Source: NCED01 sp035493955 (lineage in GTDB: Bacteria > Pseudomonadota > Alphaproteobacteria > Caulobacterales > Caulobacteraceae). Taken from it: a stretch of DNA of 64,000 nt. Shown in pieces: positions 34,983 through 45,100 of the stretch; positions within the stretch are counted from its first letter, which is position 1; the number at the start of each line of letters is the position of its first letter. The DNA is taken from positions 186,001-250,000 of the forward strand of contig DATJHI010000006.1 in NCBI GenBank assembly GCA_035493955.1, in the 5' to 3' direction. The position numbers were made by a program, and so were the translations under genes. The notes below the pieces were generated by a model. It was given only the letters and a program-made list of their open reading frames with translations. It did not search any database and had not been told where the DNA came from.

Positions 34983-36338
34983 TCAAGACCTTTCGAACAG
35001 GGCGATAAAGAAGCCGTCCGTGCCGGTGCGGTGCGGCGTCAGTTGAACCGTATGGCCACCCTCGGCCAGCTCCGCAAGCCGGGCGCGGCCCGCCTCGGTG
35101 AGGTCCGGCGTCGCGGCGGCGGCGGCGATGGAGACCGGGCGGAACTCGGGCCGGGCGGCGGCGAAGGCTTCGGCCACCGCGTCGTTCTCGTCCGAGAGGA
35201 TCGAGCAGGTGACATAGGCCAGGCGCCCGCCCGGTTTCACCAGGCCGCTGGCGCGGGTCAGGATGGCCAGCTGCAGGGCGGCCAGGCGCGCGACGTCGTC
35301 GGGCGTGAGGCGCCAGGCCCCCTCGGGGCGTCGCCGCCAGGTGCCGGAGCCGGAGCACGGCGCGTCGACCAGAACGAGGTCGGCGAGGCCGGCCAGGTCC
35401 TCGGTCCCCTGCCCGTCCTGACCGGTCAGGCGCAGCTCGGCCTTGGCCCCAGCCCGTTTGAGACGCTCGGGAATGGCGTCCAGCCGCCGTTTGTTGACGT
35501 CGCAGGCGACCAGTCGCCCCTTGTCCCCGGACGGCGGGCGGGGAACCTGATCCTCCTCGTCGTCCTGTAGGGATTGCCTCTGCATCTGCGCCGCCAGGGC
35601 CAGGGTCTTGCCCCCGCCGCCGGCGCAATAGTCGACCACCAGCCAGCCGGGCCTGGCCCCGGCCAGGGCGGCGGCGATCTGGCTGCCCTCGTCCTGCACC
35701 TCGATCCAGCCGGTGGTGTAGGGGCGGGTCTTCTGGATGTCGGCGGCGAACTGGGGCGGCAGGCGAAGGCCCCGGGCCGACAGGGGCGATGGCTCGGCGT
35801 CGATGATCCCGTCGCGCTCAAGCAGGTTCAGGGCGCCCCTGAGCCCGCCGGCCAGACCGTTGACCCGCAGGTCCACCGGCGCCCGCGGCTGCACCAGGGC
35901 CTTGGCCTCCGCCATCCAGGTCTCGCCGAAGCGGGCCTCCAGGGCCCTCGCGATGAATTCCGGCACCCCGGCGGCCACCTCCGGCGGCGGCGCATCGGGC
36001 TCCACGTCCAGGCGCTTGCGCTCGGCCGAGGTCAGGGGCGGCGGCGCGTGGCCCTCGCCCGAGAACAGGGTGTCGATGTCCTCGACGGGCAATCGGTCGA
36101 GCTGGCGCAGGGCCCCCAGCACCAGGGCGCGGCCGTCCGGCGCCCCCATGGCCCAGGCGAGCTGGGCGCGGGCGCGCAGGCACTGGTAGGTGCGCTCGGC
36201 GATGGCCCGGCGGTCGCCGGACCCGGCGAACCGGTGCTTCTTGCCCCAGGCCTTCAGCACCTGGTCGGCGGGCGCCTTCTGGGCGGAGACGTCGTCCAGG
36301 ACCTCGATGGCGGCGGCCAGCCGCGCGGAAGGGGTCAC
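34983..36338 (-). CDS. RsmB/NOP family 16S rRNA m5C methyltransferase
   Basis: 451 residues from a GTG at 36338 that overlaps the MAPEG stop. N-terminal NusB-like helical region, then the Rossmann methyltransferase core with VVDYCAGGGGKTLALAAQM, the catalytic motif DAPCSGSGTWRRRPEG, and YVTCSILSDENDAV with the second cysteine. The RsmB/NOP2/NSUN family uses two cysteines to methylate C5 of cytidine in rRNA; the exact position here is not certain. It runs six bases ahead of guaA and may be its co-transcribed neighbour. Confidence 0.88.
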   Translation of the reverse strand: MTPSARLAAAIEVLDDVSAQKAPADQVLKAWGKKHRFAGSGDRRAIAERTYQCLRARAQLAWAMGAPDGRALVLGALRQLDRLPVEDIDTLFSGEGHAPPPLTSAERKRLDVEPDAPPPEVAAGVPEFIARALEARFGETWMAEAKALVQPRAPVDLRVNGLAGGLRGALNLLERDGIIDAEPSPLSARGLRLPPQFAADIQKTRPYTTGWIEVQDEGSQIAAALAGARPGWLVVDYCAGGGGKTLALAAQMQRQSLQDDEEDQVPRPPSGDKGRLVACDVNKRRLDAIPERLKRAGAKAELRLTGQDGQGTEDLAGLADLVLVDAPCSGSGTWRRRPEGAWRLTPDDVARLAALQLAILTRASGLVKPGGRLAYVTCSILSDENDAVAEAFAAARPEFRPVSIAAAAATPDLTEAGRARLAELAEGGHTVQLTPHRTGTDGFFIALFERS

Positions 36339-36733
36339 GCGATCCCGATCAGGCGCGCCAGAATGAGCAGGAGCCCGACCAGGGCCACGCCCCAGGCGAT
36401 GGACCGGACGACGGGGACGCCGAGGGCGTAGAGCGGCACATAGACGAGGCGCCCGGCCAGATAGAGCCCCGCCCCAAGGGTGGTCTGTCCGCCCTCCTTG
36501 CCGGCCACGTGGGCCATCAGCACCGCGGCGATGAACAGGGGCAGGGTCTCGAACAGATTGGCCTGGGCCCGCACCAGCCGGCCCGCCACCGGGTTCAGCG
36601 GCGGCAGGACCTCGTCGCGAGGACCGGTGTTCCAAGCCGCCCCGTACTGCCGCGTCCGCGCGCCGGCGGCGGCGAAGATCTGGACGAGGGCCAGGACCAG
36701 CGTCCAGGTCAGCAGCGTCAGTTCGGGGGTCAT
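36335..36733 (-). CDS. MAPEG family membrane protein
   Basis: 132 residues with four hydrophobic helices and the MAPEG signature RLVRAQANLFETLPLFIAAVLMAH, as in microsomal GST/prostaglandin E synthase-like proteins. It is an integral inner-membrane protein with unknown substrate in bacteria. It overlaps the RsmB-type gene by four bases (GTGA) and lies 57 bases downstream of guaB on the same strand, so it is probably a passenger of the gua operon. Confidence 0.88.
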   Translation of the reverse strand: MTPELTLLTWTLVLALVQIFAAAGARTRQYGAAWNTGPRDEVLPPLNPVAGRLVRAQANLFETLPLFIAAVLMAHVAGKEGGQTTLGAGLYLAGRLVYVPLYALGVPVVRSIAWGVALVGLLLILARLIGIA

Positions 36734-36790
36734 GATGTTTTCCTTTATCGCCTTCCTTCCGAACCGTTCCCACGGCGACGGGGGGCTCTC

Positions 36791-38254
36791 CTATCCCGTG
36801 GTCGGGTAGTTCGGCGCCTCGCGGGTGATCATGACGTCGTGGACATGGCTCTCCCGCAGGCCTGCGCCGGTGATGCGGATGAAGCGGGCCCTGGACTGGA
36901 ATTCGGCGATGTCGGGGGCGCCGACATAGCCCATGGCGGCGCGCAGCCCGCCCACCAACTGGTGCAGGATCGCACCGATCGGTCCCTTGAACGGAACCTG
37001 GCCCTCGATGCCCTCGGGCACCAGCTTGAGGGTGTCGGCCACCTCCTTCTGGAAGTAGCGGTCGGCAGACCCCTGCTGCATGGCCCCCACCGAACCCATG
37101 CCGCGGTAGGCCTTGTAGGAGCGGCCCTGGTACAGGAACACCTCCCCGGGCGCCTCCTCGGTGCCGGCGAACATCGAGCCCATCATGGCCACGCTGGCCC
37201 CGGCGGCGATGGCCTTGGCCAGGTCGCCGGAGAACTGGATGCCCCCGTCGGCGATGATTGGCGTCCCGCTGTCGCGGGCGGCGCGGACGGCCTCGCCGAT
37301 GGCGGTGAGCTGGGGGACGCCGACGCCGGCGACGATGCGGGTGGTGCAGATCGAGCCCGGGCCGATGCCGACCTTGATGGCGTCGGCGCCGGCGTCGATC
37401 AGGGTTCTGGCCCCATCGTAGGTGGCGACATTGCCGGCGATGACCTGGACGCGGTTGCTTTCGCGCTTCAGCCGCTCGACGGCGCGGGAGACCTGGCCCG
37501 AATGGCCGTGGGCGGTGTCGATCACCACCACGTCCACGCCGGCCTCGACCAGGGCCATGGAGCGCTCGAACCCGGCGTCGCCGACGGTCGAGGCGGCCCC
37601 GACGCGCAGGCGTCCACGGTCGTCCTTGGCGGCCAGGGGATAGGCCTCAGCCTTCTCCATGTCCTTGACGGTGACCAGGCCGACGGCGCGGTAGGCGTCG
37701 TCGACCACGATCAGCCGCTCGATGCGGCGGTGCTGCAGCAGGGAGCGGGCCTCGGCCTGGGTCACGCCTTCGCGCACCGTCGCCAGTTCGCCGCGGGTCA
37801 TCAGGGCCGAGGCCGGGGTCTCCGGATCGGTCTCGAAGCGCACGTCGCGGTTGGTCAGGATGCCGACCAGCTTGCCGGTGCCGCGCTCGACCACCGGGAA
37901 ACCGGAGATGTTGCGCTGGGCCTTGATCTGGCGGACCTCGGCCAGCTTGGTGTCCGGGTGGATGGTGATCGGATTGATCACCATGCCGCTCTCGTAACGC
38001 TTCACTTCGCGAACCTGGTCGGCCTGCTGCTCCACCGTCAGGTTGCGGTGGACCACGCCGAGTCCCCCCGCCTGAGCCAGGGCGATCGCGAGCCTGGACT
38101 CGGTGACGGTGTCCATCGCCGAGGACAGGATCGGGATGTTCAGACCGATCTCACGCGTCAGCCGCGTCGAGGTGTCCACCTGGGTCGGCATGACCTCGGA
38201 CGGACCGGGTTCGAGCAAAACGTCGTCGAAGGTGAGCCCTTCGCGAATCTCCAT
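36791..38254 (-). CDS. guaB: IMP dehydrogenase
   Basis: 487 residues from the ATG at 38254. Oxidises IMP to XMP with NAD+, the first committed step to guanine nucleotides. Catalytic loop GIGPGSICTTRIV with the active-site cysteine; two CBS domains are inserted at about residues 95-210 (VVERGTGKLVGILTNRDVRFE and IVVDDAYRAVGLVTVKDM); C-terminal YRGMGSVGAM flap. CBS domains mediate nucleotide control in this family. Confidence 0.97.
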   Translation of the reverse strand: MEIREGLTFDDVLLEPGPSEVMPTQVDTSTRLTREIGLNIPILSSAMDTVTESRLAIALAQAGGLGVVHRNLTVEQQADQVREVKRYESGMVINPITIHPDTKLAEVRQIKAQRNISGFPVVERGTGKLVGILTNRDVRFETDPETPASALMTRGELATVREGVTQAEARSLLQHRRIERLIVVDDAYRAVGLVTVKDMEKAEAYPLAAKDDRGRLRVGAASTVGDAGFERSMALVEAGVDVVVIDTAHGHSGQVSRAVERLKRESNRVQVIAGNVATYDGARTLIDAGADAIKVGIGPGSICTTRIVAGVGVPQLTAIGEAVRAARDSGTPIIADGGIQFSGDLAKAIAAGASVAMMGSMFAGTEEAPGEVFLYQGRSYKAYRGMGSVGAMQQGSADRYFQKEVADTLKLVPEGIEGQVPFKGPIGAILHQLVGGLRAAMGYVGAPDIAEFQSRARFIRITGAGLRESHVHDVMITREAPNYPTTG

Positions 38255-38344
38255 CAGGAGCCTCCATTTTGCGGGGGCGGTATACCGACGGATGGGAGCG
38301 AGGGGAAGGGTCTTGCAGCCCCTGCACGCGATGAGCAACCCGCC

Positions 38345-39175
38345 TCAGCGATCTTCCGGCGCGACCGCCGCGACCGCCAGGGTCCCGCGCGCCGCCTGGA
38401 TCGAGGCCAGGGCGACATCCGCGTCCGTCTCCGGCGCCAGCCGGACCTGGAACTCCATGCCGCCGGCCTCGGTGGGGAAGAAGGCCTCCACCGCATAGCC
38501 GAACCATCCCAGGGCCAGCATCCCCTCCAGGGTGTCGAGGAAGGAGGCCGGGGTGAACACCCAGCAGTGGCTGTCGACGTAACGGCCGTCCGCCATCATC
38601 GCCTGCACGGTGGCGAAGGTGGTGTGGAGTTTGGCCGGGACCGGCTTCAGGGTCCGCGTCCGGTCGGCGGCCCAGGCTTCGGCGGCGGCGTTGGGCCGGG
38701 TCAGGGCGTAGCTGTCGAACACCTGGCGGATCGACGGGCGGCGGTAGCCCAGCAGGTGCGCCTCCACCACCTCGCCCAGGGTGCTGGTCGGGCGCAGGAG
38801 GTCGAAGGTGAAGCGGCGGTCGGGCACCGCCAGGCCCAGCACGCCGCCAGGCTTCAGCACCTCGCGGATCTCGGCCAACCAGCCGGCCAGGTCCGGGGCG
38901 TGCTCGATCACATGGCTGGCCACCACATAGTCGACCGGTCCGGGGACCACGTCGGCCAGGCGCCGGTCGCCCCAGGCGACGTCCACCTCGTGCATGTCGC
39001 AGGCCGCCACCATGGTCTTGGTCCAGGCCGCGCGTATCTCCTCGGTGGTGGCGTAATCGACATAGAGGACGTCGCCCGCGCCCTTGGCCACCAGCGGCGC
39101 ATGGCATGGCCCGATCTCCAGGCCCTTGAGCGCGGCCGGATCGCGGTCCCCGAGCAGGCGGACGAGCCGTTCCAT
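38345..39175 (-). CDS. Class I SAM-dependent methyltransferase, unknown substrate
   Basis: 276 residues. The core Rossmann pattern is LKGLEIGPCHAPLVAKGAGDVLYVDY, with DYVVASHVIEHAPDLAGWLAEIREVLKPGGVLGLAVPD as the UbiE-like motif. The sequence resembles methyltransferases found in polysaccharide or O-antigen loci, but no such genes are nearby. It is four bases downstream of rlmE on the same strand and probably belongs to the ppx2-rlmE unit. Confidence 0.82.
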   Translation of the reverse strand: MERLVRLLGDRDPAALKGLEIGPCHAPLVAKGAGDVLYVDYATTEEIRAAWTKTMVAACDMHEVDVAWGDRRLADVVPGPVDYVVASHVIEHAPDLAGWLAEIREVLKPGGVLGLAVPDRRFTFDLLRPTSTLGEVVEAHLLGYRRPSIRQVFDSYALTRPNAAAEAWAADRTRTLKPVPAKLHTTFATVQAMMADGRYVDSHCWVFTPASFLDTLEGMLALGWFGYAVEAFFPTEAGGMEFQVRLAPETDADVALASIQAARGTLAVAAVAPEDR

Positions 39176-39179
39176 CGGT

Positions 39180-39890
39180 TCAGCCGCGCGGCCTCAGGCC
39201 CGTGGCCACCAGATAGACCTCCGAGCTCTGCTGGCGGCTGGCCTTGGGCTTGACGTGCTTGACCTCGGTGAAGGCGGCTTTGAGGGTCCGCAGCACCTCG
39301 GCGGTCTCGCCTCCCTGGAAGGCCTTGGTGATGAAGGTTCCGCCGGGCTTCAGCACCTCGATGGCGAAGTCGGCCGCCGCCTCGATCAGCATGACGATGC
39401 GCAGGTGGTCGGTCTGGCGGTGGCCGACGGTGTTGGGAGCCATGTCCGACATGACGATGTCGGGGGGCCCGCCCAGAGCCTCGATCAGGCGCGGCCCCAT
39501 GTTCGGATCGGTGAAGTCGCCGAGCAGGATCTCCACCCCGGAAACCGGATCCACCTCCAAAAGGTCCACCCCGACCACGGCGGCCGCTCCGCGCTGGACC
39601 GCCACCTGCAGCCATCCCCCCGGCGCGCAGCCCAGGTCGACGATGCGGGCTCCCCGGCGGATCAGGTGATAGCGGTCGTCGATCTCAGACAGCTTGAAGG
39701 CGGCGCGGCTGCGATAGCCCTTGGCCTTGGCCGCCTTGACGTAGGGATCGTTGAGCTGGCGCTCCAGCCACTGCTGGGACGACAGGGTGCGGTCCTCGGC
39801 GGTCTTCAGCCGCTGGCCCATGCTGCGTCCGGCCTCCTCGCCGCCAGTGGGGCGGCGGACCATGCGGCGGCGGGGTTCTTCGTCGCTCAT
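39180..39890 (-). CDS. rlmE: 23S rRNA 2'-O-methyltransferase RlmE (FtsJ/RrmJ)
   Basis: 236 residues from the ATG at 39890. Methylates a uridine in the 23S rRNA A-loop. SAM motif IVDLGCAPGGWLQVA, the KDKE catalytic tetrad regions (VKAAKAKGYRSRAAFKL, MSDMAPNTVGHRQTDH, GTFITKAFQGGE, SSEVYLVATG), all expected for FtsJ. The N-terminal 25 residues are basic and disordered. Its start overlaps the stop of the upstream Ppx/GppA gene by four bases (39887-39890), a gene order seen in Caulobacter and relatives. Confidence 0.93.
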   Translation of the reverse strand: MSDEEPRRRMVRRPTGGEEAGRSMGQRLKTAEDRTLSSQQWLERQLNDPYVKAAKAKGYRSRAAFKLSEIDDRYHLIRRGARIVDLGCAPGGWLQVAVQRGAAAVVGVDLLEVDPVSGVEILLGDFTDPNMGPRLIEALGGPPDIVMSDMAPNTVGHRQTDHLRIVMLIEAAADFAIEVLKPGGTFITKAFQGGETAEVLRTLKAAFTEVKHVKPKASRQQSSEVYLVATGLRPRG

Positions 39891-41026
39891 TCGGCGGCCT
39901 GGATCTGACGGGTTGCGGCGCGAGAGCCGCCGCCGCGACGGCGACGCCTGGAGCCGCGCCCGTTCCGCTCGGCCATCAGGGTGAGCAGCAGGCCCTCGCG
40001 CAGACCGCGATCGGCCACCCGCACGCGCGAACAGGGCCAGAGCTCCTGCACCGCCTGCAGGATGGCGGCCCCTGCCAGCACCAGGTCGGCCCGCTCGGGA
40101 CCGATGCAGGGCTCGGCCGCCCGGCCCGCCGCGGTCAGGGTCAAAAGGTGGTCGGCGGCGGCCTCGCAGTCGGCGCGACCCAGCCACAGGCCGTCTATGC
40201 GCGACCGCTCATAACGCTTCAGCCCCAGATGCATGCCCGCCAGGCTGGTGATCGCCCCGGAAGTGCCGACCAGATGGGCGCGGCCCTCGGCGAAGGCCGG
40301 GCGGAAGGAATCGGCGCGGTCGAAGGGCTCGATATGTTCGCGCACGTGATCGACCATGGCCCGGAACCAGGCCGCGTCGGGGACGCTCGCCTCCGGGAAG
40401 CGTTCGGCCAGGGTGACCACGCCGAGGGGGATGGACAGCCAGGCCCGGATCGGCAGCCGGTGCGGCGGGGTGGGCCTGGGACCCGGATCCAGGCTGGCGT
40501 CGCGCAGGTCGACCCAGGACAGCTCCGTCGAGCCGCCGCCCACGTCCACCACCAGGGCGGCGTCGGCGGCGCGATCCAGCAGGGTGACGCAGCCGGCCAC
40601 CGACAGCTGGGCCTCCTCCCGCGGACTGATGATCCGCAGTTTCAGCCCGGTCTCGGCCTCGACCTTCTCGACGAACTCGGCCCCGTTCTCGGCCGAGCGG
40701 CAGGCCTGGGTGGCCACCGCCCGCACCCGCAGGGCCCGGCGGCGCTGGATCTTCTCGGCGCAGATCTTCAGGGCGGCCAGAGTCCGGTCCATGGCCGCCG
40801 GATCGAGCCGGCCGGTCCGCGACAGGCCATCGCCCAAACGGACGATACGCGAAAAGGCCTCGACCACGCGGAAGCCTTGGCCGGAGGGGCTGGCGATAAG
40901 CAGGCGGCAATTGTTGGTGCCGAGATCGAGGGCGGCGTAGCAGGGGGAGGGCCCCTCCCCCCGCGGCTCCCCTTGGGCGCAACCCGGCCGAAGGCGGTCG
41001 GGCGGCGGCGCCTGCGTCTCGCTCAT
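39887..41026 (-). CDS. Ppx/GppA family phosphatase (second paralogue)
   Basis: 379 residues with the ASKHA motif CYAALDLGTNNCRLLIA near residue 29 and the GxGxS-like ALVVDVGGGSTELSWV and HLVGTSGAITSLAGM loops. It is shorter than the ppk-linked family member because it lacks the HD-type C-terminal domain, and its tail is an Arg/Gly-rich low-complexity stretch (RNGRGSRRRRRGGG). The linkage to rlmE suggests a role in ppGpp metabolism and ribosome control rather than polyphosphate degradation. That is an inference from context and length. Confidence 0.87.
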   Translation of the reverse strand: MSETQAPPPDRLRPGCAQGEPRGEGPSPCYAALDLGTNNCRLLIASPSGQGFRVVEAFSRIVRLGDGLSRTGRLDPAAMDRTLAALKICAEKIQRRRALRVRAVATQACRSAENGAEFVEKVEAETGLKLRIISPREEAQLSVAGCVTLLDRAADAALVVDVGGGSTELSWVDLRDASLDPGPRPTPPHRLPIRAWLSIPLGVVTLAERFPEASVPDAAWFRAMVDHVREHIEPFDRADSFRPAFAEGRAHLVGTSGAITSLAGMHLGLKRYERSRIDGLWLGRADCEAAADHLLTLTAAGRAAEPCIGPERADLVLAGAAILQAVQELWPCSRVRVADRGLREGLLLTLMAERNGRGSRRRRRGGGSRAATRQIQAAE

Positions 41027-41207
41027 GGACCCCCGCTCCTGCAGGCGCCTGGAAAAGCAGCGAACGGCCGCCTTCTACGCTCAGGTTTCACATCCAAGGG
41101 TAGCAAGCCGATTCCAGCTTGCGAACCCCGCTTCGATCAAGCTGTCCGGACTGCGACCATGCTGTTCATCGCCGGATCAGCTGGGATAGGGCATTCTGGT
41201 GCTTGTC

Positions 41208-41537
41208 ATGGACATGCGACTCGCCAAGTTCTGCATCGGCCAAGTGGTCAAGCACCGGCTGTTCCCGTTCCGGGGCGTGATCTTCGACGTCGACCCGGAG
41301 TTCTCCAACACCGAGGAATGGTGGGCCTCGATCCCGGAAGAGGTCCGCCCCCGGCGCGACCAGCCGTTCTACCATCTGCTCGCCGAGAACGATCGCAGCT
41401 GCTACGTCGCCTATGTCTCGGAGCAGAACCTCTTGCCCGACGAGACCGGCCAGCCGGTCGGCCATCCCCAGGCCGCGCAGATGTTCGACGCCTTCCAGAA
41501 CGGCGCCTACCGCCTGAAGCCGCAAATCAGCCACTGA
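41208..41537 (+). CDS. hspQ: Heat shock protein HspQ (hemimethylated DNA-binding domain)
   Basis: 109 residues from the ATG at 41208 (GTG at 41199 and ATG at 41214 are alternatives). The YccV-like fold is diagnostic: KFCIGQVVKHRLFPFRGVIFDVDPEFSNTEEWW and YVSEQNLLPDETGQP. In E. coli HspQ is a specificity enhancer for Lon protease and was earlier described as binding hemimethylated oriC. It is divergent from the second Ppx/GppA gene across about 180 bases. A 6-bp inverted repeat (AGCTTG/CAAGCT) at 41116-41143 is in the promoter region. Confidence 0.92.
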   Translation: MDMRLAKFCIGQVVKHRLFPFRGVIFDVDPEFSNTEEWWASIPEEVRPRRDQPFYHLLAENDRSCYVAYVSEQNLLPDETGQPVGHPQAAQMFDAFQNGAYRLKPQISH

Positions 41538-41553
41538 GACCTGCGCGGCGGAG

Positions 41554-42156
41554 CTAAGATACCTCGTCAAGCAGCGAGGCGGCGGCGATCACCGTACAAT
41601 ATTCGCCGTCCAGGTTGGCGAGCGACATGGCGTGCACCTCCTCAGCGCTCCTTGCCGTGCCGTCCCAATCAATTCGGCCGAAGGTAAAGCAACCGTCCGC
41701 GACCAGATAGGTGGAGAACCCGAGGTTGCCCGCCATCCGGACGGTGGACTCAACCGAGTTGTTGGTGACGACCCCGACGACGACAAGGGCGCCATGACCA
41801 GCTGTCCGAAGCCGGCTCTCGAGTTCGGTGCCGATGAAAGCACTATTGGTGCGTTTCGGAATGATCGGTTCGCCGGGCAGCGGCGCGACCTCCGGCTTGA
41901 AATCGTTTCCGGATTGACCGGGACGGTAGTGGGATCGCGGTTCGGTGGAATCGTGCCGAACATGCCAGATCGGCCATCCCATTCGCCGCCAGCGGGCCAG
42001 CAACAGCGCGATCCTTTGCTCAGCGGAGGGATTGTTGCGCATCCCCCAGCTTGGGTGATCGATCGCCTTTTGGACGTCGATGACCAGAAGAACGGATCCG
42101 GGCGGAGGGCCTGGGGCGCGCACTTGGCAAGCTTCGCCGCAAAGAGCGCCCTTCAC
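41554..42156 (-). CDS. Isochorismatase-fold protein with Ser at the catalytic Cys position
   Basis: 200 residues of the cysteine hydrolase fold. The aspartate (D27 in LLVIDVQKAID) and lysine (K101 in PKRTNSAFIGT) of the D-K-C triad are present, but the third element reads VVTNNSVESTVR, with Ser134 where the nucleophilic cysteine is expected. The rest of the family core (MAGNLGFSTYLVADGCFTFG) is intact and codon use is normal, so it is not a decaying gene. Activity may be different, for example ligand binding or a serine nucleophile. It converges on hspQ with 16 bases between stops. Confidence 0.78.
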   Translation of the reverse strand: MKGALCGEACQVRAPGPPPGSVLLVIDVQKAIDHPSWGMRNNPSAEQRIALLLARWRRMGWPIWHVRHDSTEPRSHYRPGQSGNDFKPEVAPLPGEPIIPKRTNSAFIGTELESRLRTAGHGALVVVGVVTNNSVESTVRMAGNLGFSTYLVADGCFTFGRIDWDGTARSAEEVHAMSLANLDGEYCTVIAAASLLDEVS

Positions 42157-42191
42157 AAGCAGGACGTAAGCGCGGGCCGCCTAGCGCGTCC

Positions 42192-45100
42192 TCAGTAATT
42201 ATGTCGGAACCGGACCGACAGCCCCGCTTCCCCTTGCGTCCCCACGGTGGAGACGATGGAGAAGTTGTGACGCACGCGCCACTCCAGCTGGGCCGAGGAG
42301 ACCGCCGCGGCGGTGCGGCTGGCGGCCTGGGTGGAGGAGGTGGTGCGCCCGGCGCCGCCGGTGATCACCAGATAGAGGTCGCGGGTCAGGTACTTGCCTC
42401 CTGAGATCGTGGTCGCCGACCCGGCCGATCCGCCGCTCACCGCCAGGCTGTCCAGGCGGGCGAACTGGCGCAGGTTGCCCAGCACGTCCAGCCCGCCGCC
42501 GGTGGCGAGGCCGGAAATCGCCGAGGCGAGTTGGGCCGCCTCCAGCGGGGTCAGTTGCGAAGCCGAGCGGCCGAACAGCACCTGCGACAACACCTCGTCC
42601 TGGGGCAGCACCGGCGTGGACGAGAGCGCGATCTCCGGGCGGGCGGCGGTGCCGGTTATGCGGACGATGGCGTGCAGGGTCGGATCGTCCCGGGACGCGG
42701 TGAGGTCGAGGCGGATCTGCTCAGGATGCGATCCCAGCCGGATCGAGCCGCTCTCGTCAAACTCGAAGCGCTTGCCGGCGAACTGGTACTCGCCGCGCAC
42801 GACGCGGGCGACTCCGGTCAGTTCCGGCGCCGCGGTGGTGCCGACGACGTGGGCGTCCACCGACATCTCCGCATCGAGGCCGTTGCCCTTGATGAACACC
42901 CCGCGGGCGGCCTTGATGGTCACGTCGAGAAGGATCTGCGGACCTCCGGGATCGCGGCGGGTCAGGTCGGCCTTGCCGTCCTCGCCCAGGCGGTTGATCT
43001 CCACCACCTCCAGCGGCACCACCCCGGTCGGAACCGGGGGCTTGGCGGTGATGTCCGCGCGGTCGATGGTCAGGGCCCCGGCGAGGCGGGCCTTGCCGGC
43101 GGCGTCGCGGGTGACCGTGACCTGGCCCGAGGCGCTGGCGCGGGCGAGATCGTTGTCGAGCAGGCGGAACCTCTGCAGCGCCAGGCTGAAGGTGGACGCG
43201 CCGTCGTCGGCCAGGCTGACCTTGCCGGACCCCGAGAGCCGGCCGCCCTGGCCGTCGTCCCCGGCGAAGCGCTGGATGTTCATCCCGGCCCGGTCGAAGC
43301 TGGCCTGGGCGGCGAGGTTCCTCAGGTCGAGGCCCGTGCCCACGTCCTGGAACCGCCCCCCCTCGATCGAGGCCTGTCCCGTGGGCCGCAGGCTATTCAG
43401 GTCCCCGGCCAAGGTCGCGTGGACGGCGCCGCGGCCCGACAGGGTGCGGGCGCTGCCGGCGAACAGGTCCCATAGGGGCCTCAGCTCCCCCTCCGCGTCG
43501 AAGGCGCCGGCGACCGGACGGTCGCGCACCAGGGCGACACGGAAGGGCGCGGCGCTCGCTGCGGCCGGAACGTCGAGGTCCAGCTTGGCGGCCAGGCCCT
43601 GCGGGTTGGCGGCGGTGGCGGCGATCTTGACCCGGTCGCCGGCAAGGTCGGCGTGGACCTTGGCCGACAGGGCCACGTCCGCGGGGGCGTCCCGGTCGCG
43701 ACCGCCCTCGATGGCGGCGTCCAAGCTCCCGTTCAGGCGTTCGCCGCGGCCGGCCAGGGTCAGGGCGCCGCTGAGCTTTCCCATATAGGCGTTGGCGAAA
43801 CCGGCCAGCTCCACCCCGGTGACGTTGGCATGGGCGTCCAGCGCCGGACCGGCCTGCCGTGCGTCAAGGTCGGCCCGTCCGGTCCCCACCGCCATCCGAA
43901 TCCGCACCGTGCTTTCCGCCGGCCCGGCGCGGAGGACCAGGGGCTCCAGCGTACGCAGGTCGGCCTGGCGGACCCGGCCGGTTCCGTTGAGGCTGACCTG
44001 GCGGACCATGGCCGCGCCGGCCCCCGTCTGGGTCAGGACGCCCTCGCCGCCGAAACGCCAGGCGAAGGGCTGGTCGGCGTCGGCGGAAACCTGGAACGGC
44101 AACTTGGCGAAGGGACCGTCGGCGCGCAGGCGCAGGGTCTTCAACCCGCCGGCGACGCCGGGAAGCTGCAGGTTCTGGCCATCGAGGGACAGCTGGGCGG
44201 CCGCCCCGCCCGGCCGGTCCTGGATCCTGACCGTTCCGGCCAGCTTTCCCGACGCCAGCACCGCGCCGGGTCCGACCGCCAGGGTCAGGTCGGCGGTGGA
44301 CGGCGCTCCATCGCGCAAGGACAGCGCTCCCGACGCCTTCACCCCGCCCGCGTCGGCGGCCACCTCGGTCAGGTCCACGCCGTTGGCGGAGAAACGGAAA
44401 TGAGCCGCCGCCTTGGCCTGGCCCCATTCGCTGGGGCCGGAGACGACGACTTGGCCGTTCAAGCCGCCCTCGGAGACGAACTGCAGCGCCAGATGCGCCG
44501 GCTTGATCACCAGCCGACCGACCGCCAGGGAGGGCAGGTCGGCGGCGAGGTCGACGACGGGGGCGACAAAGCGGCCCGTGACCTTGCCGGTTCCGGCCGC
44601 CTCGCCGGCGATCTCCACCGGCCCGGCGGCGAAGGGACCCTTGGCGCGCCAGTCGACGTCCAGGGCGACCACCGCCTTGGGGTCGACTGTCCCGCGGACG
44701 CTCGCCTGCATCGCCTCGCCGGTGATCTGCGAGCGGGCGAGGCTGAGCCCCTCCGCCCCGAAGGCGGCGTCGGCGTTGAATTTCGGGGCGGCGCCCAGCA
44801 GGCGGTCGACTTCGGCGTAGCCGGTGGCGAAGCCCTCGCCGTGGGCGTCGGCGCTGATCTTCCACGGTTCCTTGCCCGCCTGGCTGGCGGTCCAGCCCGC
44901 GCGGACCAGACCCTTGGCGCCCGGATGCGCCCGCTCGAGCCTGGACAGGACCAGGTCGCCCTTGAGGGACAACCGCCCGAGGATGGAGCGGTCGCCCGCG
45001 GCCTTGACGGCGAGGCCGGCCCCGTCGACGCCCAGGTCGCGGATCATGATCCGGCCGCCGGGCAGGCGTGACAGGTCCAGCCTGATCCGCGGCGCGGGGC

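Noticed and set aside
41116..41143. Inverted repeat AGCTTG/CAAGCT ahead of hspQ as a heat-shock operator
   Set aside because: Only six bases each with 16 between, and it does not fit the CIRCE or heat-shock sigma factor patterns well enough to claim.
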